DNA of 64,000 nucleotides from Paeniglutamicibacter cryotolerans (GTDB taxonomy: Bacteria > Actinomycetota > Actinomycetes > Actinomycetales > Micrococcaceae): NCBI RefSeq assembly GCF_014190875.1, contig NZ_JACHVS010000005.1:1-64000 (forward strand), in the 5' to 3' direction. Under the pieces are notes generated by a model that made no database searches, was not told where the DNA came from, and saw nothing but the letters and a program-made list of their open reading frames with translations. Every line of letters starts with the position of its first letter. Within the stretch, counting starts at the first letter, position 1. Position numbers and translations under genes: made by a program. Of the stretch, positions 61,230 through 64,000 are shown one piece after another.

Positions 61230-61904
61230 ATGAGGATCCTCATGGCCGAGGACGATCCGATGATCGCATCGGTGCTGACGCAACGGCTCGTCGAGGACGC
61301 ACACGTCGTCGAAGTCGTGACCGACGGGAAAACTGCTCTGTCATATGCTCGGCTCGGAGACTTTGACGTGGTCCTGCTCGATCTGGGCCTGCCCGGTCTG
61401 GACGGGATCGACGTGCTCCATGCCTTGCGTGCGGGGGATGAAGGCGACCAGGGACCCGTGGTCATCGTGATCACCGCCAGGGGCGCCGTGACGGACAAGG
61501 TCACGGGTCTGGATGCCGGGGCTGATGACTACCTCGTGAAACCGTTCGCTTATGAGGAACTGCACGCAAGACTACGGGCGGTGGGCAGGCGCTGCTCGTC
61601 GCACACCACTGCCATCCTGCGTGCAGGAACCATCGCCCTTGACGAGGCGAGGGCGACAGCCTGTTGTAGCGGCGGCGAGTCCGTTCCCCTGACCCGACGC
61701 GAACTTGCTTTGCTTCGTGCCCTGATCCGACATCCCGGCGTCGTCCTCTCCCGCGACCAGCTGGAGTCACAGGTGTATGGGAGTGACATTGAGATCGAGT
61801 CCAACGCAATTGACTTCATCATCCGGCGTCTTCGCGGAAAACTCGGAGGGGACTGCATCCGTAATGTGCGGGGGCTTGGCTGGATGATCCCGAGGGCCCG
61901 ATGA
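61230..61904 (+). CDS. OmpR-family response regulator
   Basis: 224 residues. The receiver domain has the acidic pair EDDP, the phosphoacceptor Asp in VVLLDLGLPGLDG (near 51), the Thr in IVITARG and the Lys in YLVKPFAYEEL. The C-terminal winged helix (VPLTRRELALLRALIRHPGV, SNAIDFIIRRLRGKLGG, VRGLGWMI) is the OmpR/PhoB type. SD AAGGA. Its end overlaps the kinase start (ATGA). Confidence 0.95.
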   Translation: MRILMAEDDPMIASVLTQRLVEDAHVVEVVTDGKTALSYARLGDFDVVLLDLGLPGLDGIDVLHALRAGDEGDQGPVVIVITARGAVTDKVTGLDAGADDYLVKPFAYEELHARLRAVGRRCSSHTTAILRAGTIALDEARATACCSGGESVPLTRRELALLRALIRHPGVVLSRDQLESQVYGSDIEIESNAIDFIIRRLRGKLGGDCIRNVRGLGWMIPRAR

Positions 61905-63274
61905 GCATCCACCATCGGGCCTCGTCCCTGCAGTCGCGATTGATCACCGCTCTCGTCGCAGTCGTCTTACTGGTCACCGTCACCGCTGCCTCATGGTCGT
62001 ATCATCGGGCCTTCGTTGAAGCCAAGGAAGCCCAAGATGGGCTCCTCTCGCGTGTAGCCCAAATCGTGGGGACTCCGGGTGTGGATTTCGCCCAGGACGA
62101 TCTCTCGAAGCTCTCCAACCAGTCCGGTCTCGTAGTTGAGGTGCTTGAGGGCGCCGGGATGTCCCATGCCCTTCCCCCGATTCCAGCCGATGGCCTGGGC
62201 ACCGTTTTGACGGACACCGGTTCGCAGAGGGTCATGGTGCGTTCCCTTGCGGACGGACGCAGGATCGCTGTCGCCCAGCCGATCGCGGTCCGCCAGGACG
62301 CGGTGAACGAAACTCTACTCTCGACAGTCATGCCGATCATGCTCACTGCGCCGTTCCTCATCCTGGTGGCTTGGCTTGTCGTCGCCTGGGCATTGAGACC
62401 TGTCAACGCACTGGCCCGCGAACTCGAACAACGCGATGACGGGTCCCTCGCACCGCTGACGCGGACGCGCATCCCCAGGGAATTGGCCCGTTTCCTCGAC
62501 GCACTTGAAGCCCACCACCTCCGTGCAGCGGAAATTCTCGAGGGACAGCGGCGCTTCGCCGCTGAGGCGTCTCACGAGCTACGCACGCCCGTGGCCGCAG
62601 TCTCCTTCCAAGCGGAGCATCTGCTCTCCGCCACCTCGGATGCGGATCGCGCCCAACGGCAGGAAGCACTGCGCAGTGGACTCGCGCGGCTGCGTGCCCT
62701 GTGCGAGCAGCTGCTCGTCCTGGGCGACGAAACCCCTCGGATAGACCTGCCGGTGCCGTTCGAGGAGATCGCAAGACTCGTCGCGTCAAACGTCATGGAG
62801 ATGGCCGATGCAGAGCACGCGGACATGTTCTGGGACCTTGGCGACGCGGGAGATGCTCGCGTTCCGGCTTCCGCCACCCGCGTGGTCCTGCAGAATCTGG
62901 TGCATAATGCGATCCGCTATGCAGGATCCGCTGGTCCAATCGAGGTGCGCGCATGGCGAGGCCCAACCTGGATCCGGATCGAAGTGCTCGACCACGGACC
63001 GGGAATCCGCGAGCCGGAGCGGGCACTGGATGCCTTCCATCGTGAAGCAGGCCAGGAAATTCCCGGCACCGGGCTCGGGCTCGCAATCACCATGCGAATG
63101 CTCGAGCGTCTAGGGGGCGAGCTGCAGTTGTTGCCTCGCGGCGATGGGGGTCAAGGCACCCTCGCGCGCGTCACGATCCCGCTCAGCCGGCATTTCACAG
63201 CTACCCGCTCCGTGGTCGATCACTTCGATCCGGATCCGGGCAGCGATACCTCTTCGAAGCTGCAGAACACGTAA
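61901..63274 (+). CDS. Sensor histidine kinase
   Basis: 457 residues. Two membrane helices (about 13-32 and 145-165) enclose a ~110-residue extracytoplasmic sensor. A HAMP-like linker is followed by the HisKA phosphoacceptor EASHELRTPVAAVSFQAEHL (His near 226) and the ATPase boxes: NLVHNAIRYA (N), EVLDHGPGI (G1) and GTGLGLAITMRML (G2). It pairs with the regulator encoded just upstream. The signal is unknown. Confidence 0.95.
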   Translation: MSIHHRASSLQSRLITALVAVVLLVTVTAASWSYHRAFVEAKEAQDGLLSRVAQIVGTPGVDFAQDDLSKLSNQSGLVVEVLEGAGMSHALPPIPADGLGTVLTDTGSQRVMVRSLADGRRIAVAQPIAVRQDAVNETLLSTVMPIMLTAPFLILVAWLVVAWALRPVNALARELEQRDDGSLAPLTRTRIPRELARFLDALEAHHLRAAEILEGQRRFAAEASHELRTPVAAVSFQAEHLLSATSDADRAQRQEALRSGLARLRALCEQLLVLGDETPRIDLPVPFEEIARLVASNVMEMADAEHADMFWDLGDAGDARVPASATRVVLQNLVHNAIRYAGSAGPIEVRAWRGPTWIRIEVLDHGPGIREPERALDAFHREAGQEIPGTGLGLAITMRMLERLGGELQLLPRGDGGQGTLARVTIPLSRHFTATRSVVDHFDPDPGSDTSSKLQNT

Positions 63275-63447
63275 AGGACCCTATAGTGCCGGAGCCTCGT
63301 TCGCCCTGGACTTCCGAACCCCCGCCCTGATTCTGATCCTGAAGGGGTGCTGAGAGCCTTTCGTCTCTTTCTCAGCGTCCTCTTGGGTAAGGACGCGGAT
63401 AGTAGCAAATGACACATCCTGCGCGGTTCACCATTGGAGGAAGACCG

Positions 63448-64000
63448 ATGAGACCCTCACATTCTGCGCAACACCAAGAGGTAATACCCGGCTCCGAGAC
63501 GGCGATGCCACCGGAACGGCACGGCCCGGATGGGAGCAAGAAACCGCGATCCGCACGTGCTAGACGTCTACGGAAAAATGTCCTCATCGTTTTACTGTGC
63601 CTCTCAATCATTCCCGCCGGTTCCTACGCCCAAGCGCTCACCTATCCTGGGAATGCCACTTTTGCCGACAGGTCGGTTGGCTGGTTGCGTGACAACGGTG
63701 CCAACGGCATCGTCAACGCCATCGAAAACTGGTACTACACCAGACACGCACCCACGGCGCAGACACCTCAACCTGACTCAATTCCTCTCAGGAACCCCGC
63801 ACCCCTCCGCTTTACTACGGCACTGCCGCGGCTCCAGGTCAGCCACGGATCGGGTAGCCCTCTCCGTAACGAAGGGCAATGGGTGTCAGGACGAAAGGCC
63901 GCCGATGGGCAGCCTGCCATTTACACCTCCTTCATCCGGCCTGACAACGTCCACCCGAGTGTGCTCGTCGGCGTTGCCCTGATCCGCCAATCGGTCAGCA
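63448..64000 (+). CDS. Phosphodiester glycosidase-like protein, 5' part (cut by window edge)
   Basis: The first ~184 codons are in the window, from an ATG with GGAGGA 7 nt upstream. A basic cytoplasmic start (KKPRSARARRLRKNVL) precedes one signal-anchor helix (VLIVLLCLSIIPAGSYAQAL). Then come VGWLRDNGANGIVNAIENWY and, near the end, EGQWVSGRKAADGQPAIYTS and RPDNVHPSVLVGVALI. I associate this pattern with actinobacterial secreted proteins annotated as phosphodiester glycosidase (NAGPA) family; the catalytic domain itself lies beyond the window, so the call is moderate. It follows the two-component genes by 170 bp. Confidence 0.6.
   Translation, partial: MRPSHSAQHQEVIPGSETAMPPERHGPDGSKKPRSARARRLRKNVLIVLLCLSIIPAGSYAQALTYPGNATFADRSVGWLRDNGANGIVNAIENWYYTRHAPTAQTPQPDSIPLRNPAPLRFTTALPRLQVSHGSGSPLRNEGQWVSGRKAADGQPAIYTSFIRPDNVHPSVLVGVALIRQSVS

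Noticed and set aside
1..64000. tRNA, rRNA or linear-plasmid telomere sequences
   Set aside because: I saw no cloverleaf-like tRNA, no rRNA stretch and no terminal inverted repeats at the window edges; absence of a tRNA by eye is not proof.

Overview
The window is high-GC DNA with actinobacterial gene families throughout (SCO6880-type transfer proteins, DUF4192, DUF4913, DUF6668, MbcA/Xre-RES pairs). I read it as a large conjugative plasmid from an Arthrobacter-like member of the Micrococcaceae. The plasmid reading rests on a replication initiator, a ParA module, a relaxase with MobC, and a complete-looking type IV secretion operon in one 64 kb stretch. The host genus is inference from family resemblance.

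Layout. (1) 1-15.4 kb is metabolic cargo. A TPP-dependent enzyme (cut by the window edge) and a cyclase-family hydrolase are separated by an intact IS21 element (1587-4247, GATCAG target duplication) from a leftward catabolic operon. That operon encodes a class V aminotransferase, a RidA-like protein, an FAD amine/amino-acid oxidoreductase, a polar amino-acid ABC importer, EtfB, EtfA and a haem-b membrane protein; a divergent GntR regulator flanks it. (2) 15.5-16.8 kb is a RES-type toxin-antitoxin pair. (3) 17-24.1 kb is the replication and partition core: parA, a partner protein with an internal tandem domain duplication, a primase-like Rep, and many GCATCTA-cored repeats in three clusters. 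(4) 24.1-33.4 kb is a transposon graveyard. Tn3-family pieces (tnpR, a GNAT gene, truncated tnpA) interrupt an McrB-like restriction gene, an IS3-family element interrupts a DUF3592 gene, and a four-copy 55-bp hairpin repeat follows. (5) 33.8-36.7 kb holds small accessory genes. (6) 36.9-49.1 kb is the transfer operon. (7) 49.6-51.0 kb is an AbiE-type toxin-antitoxin pair with a perfect operator-like palindrome. (8) 51.3-56.4 kb is the mobilisation module (accessory protein, relaxase, MobC, DUF4192). (9) 56.4-58.6 kb has a striking nested palindrome, a secreted protein and a redoxin/ribbon-helix-helix pair. (10) 58.9-64 kb has a VOC protein, a COG4705-like membrane protein, a two-component system and the start of a phosphodiester-glycosidase-like gene.

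How parts work together (inference). The catabolic operon looks designed to import a polar amino compound, oxidise or transaminate it, remove reactive enamine/imine products with RidA, and pass FAD electrons via ETF to the membrane cytochrome rather than to a recognisable ETF:quinone oxidoreductase. The parA-partner pair probably acts on the GCATCTA repeats for segregation. The relaxase module feeds DNA to the VirD4-like coupling protein and the VirB2/VirB4/VirB6-like channel. Several defence or stability genes ride along, some broken.

Most promising for novelty: the ParA/duplicated-domain partner/GCATCTA array; the ETF-to-cytochrome-b wiring with its repeated RGLPR-type N-terminal motifs; the 210-bp nested palindrome at 56.5 kb; and the 55-bp tandem hairpin array at 33.2 kb. 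No tRNA, rRNA or CRISPR array was seen.
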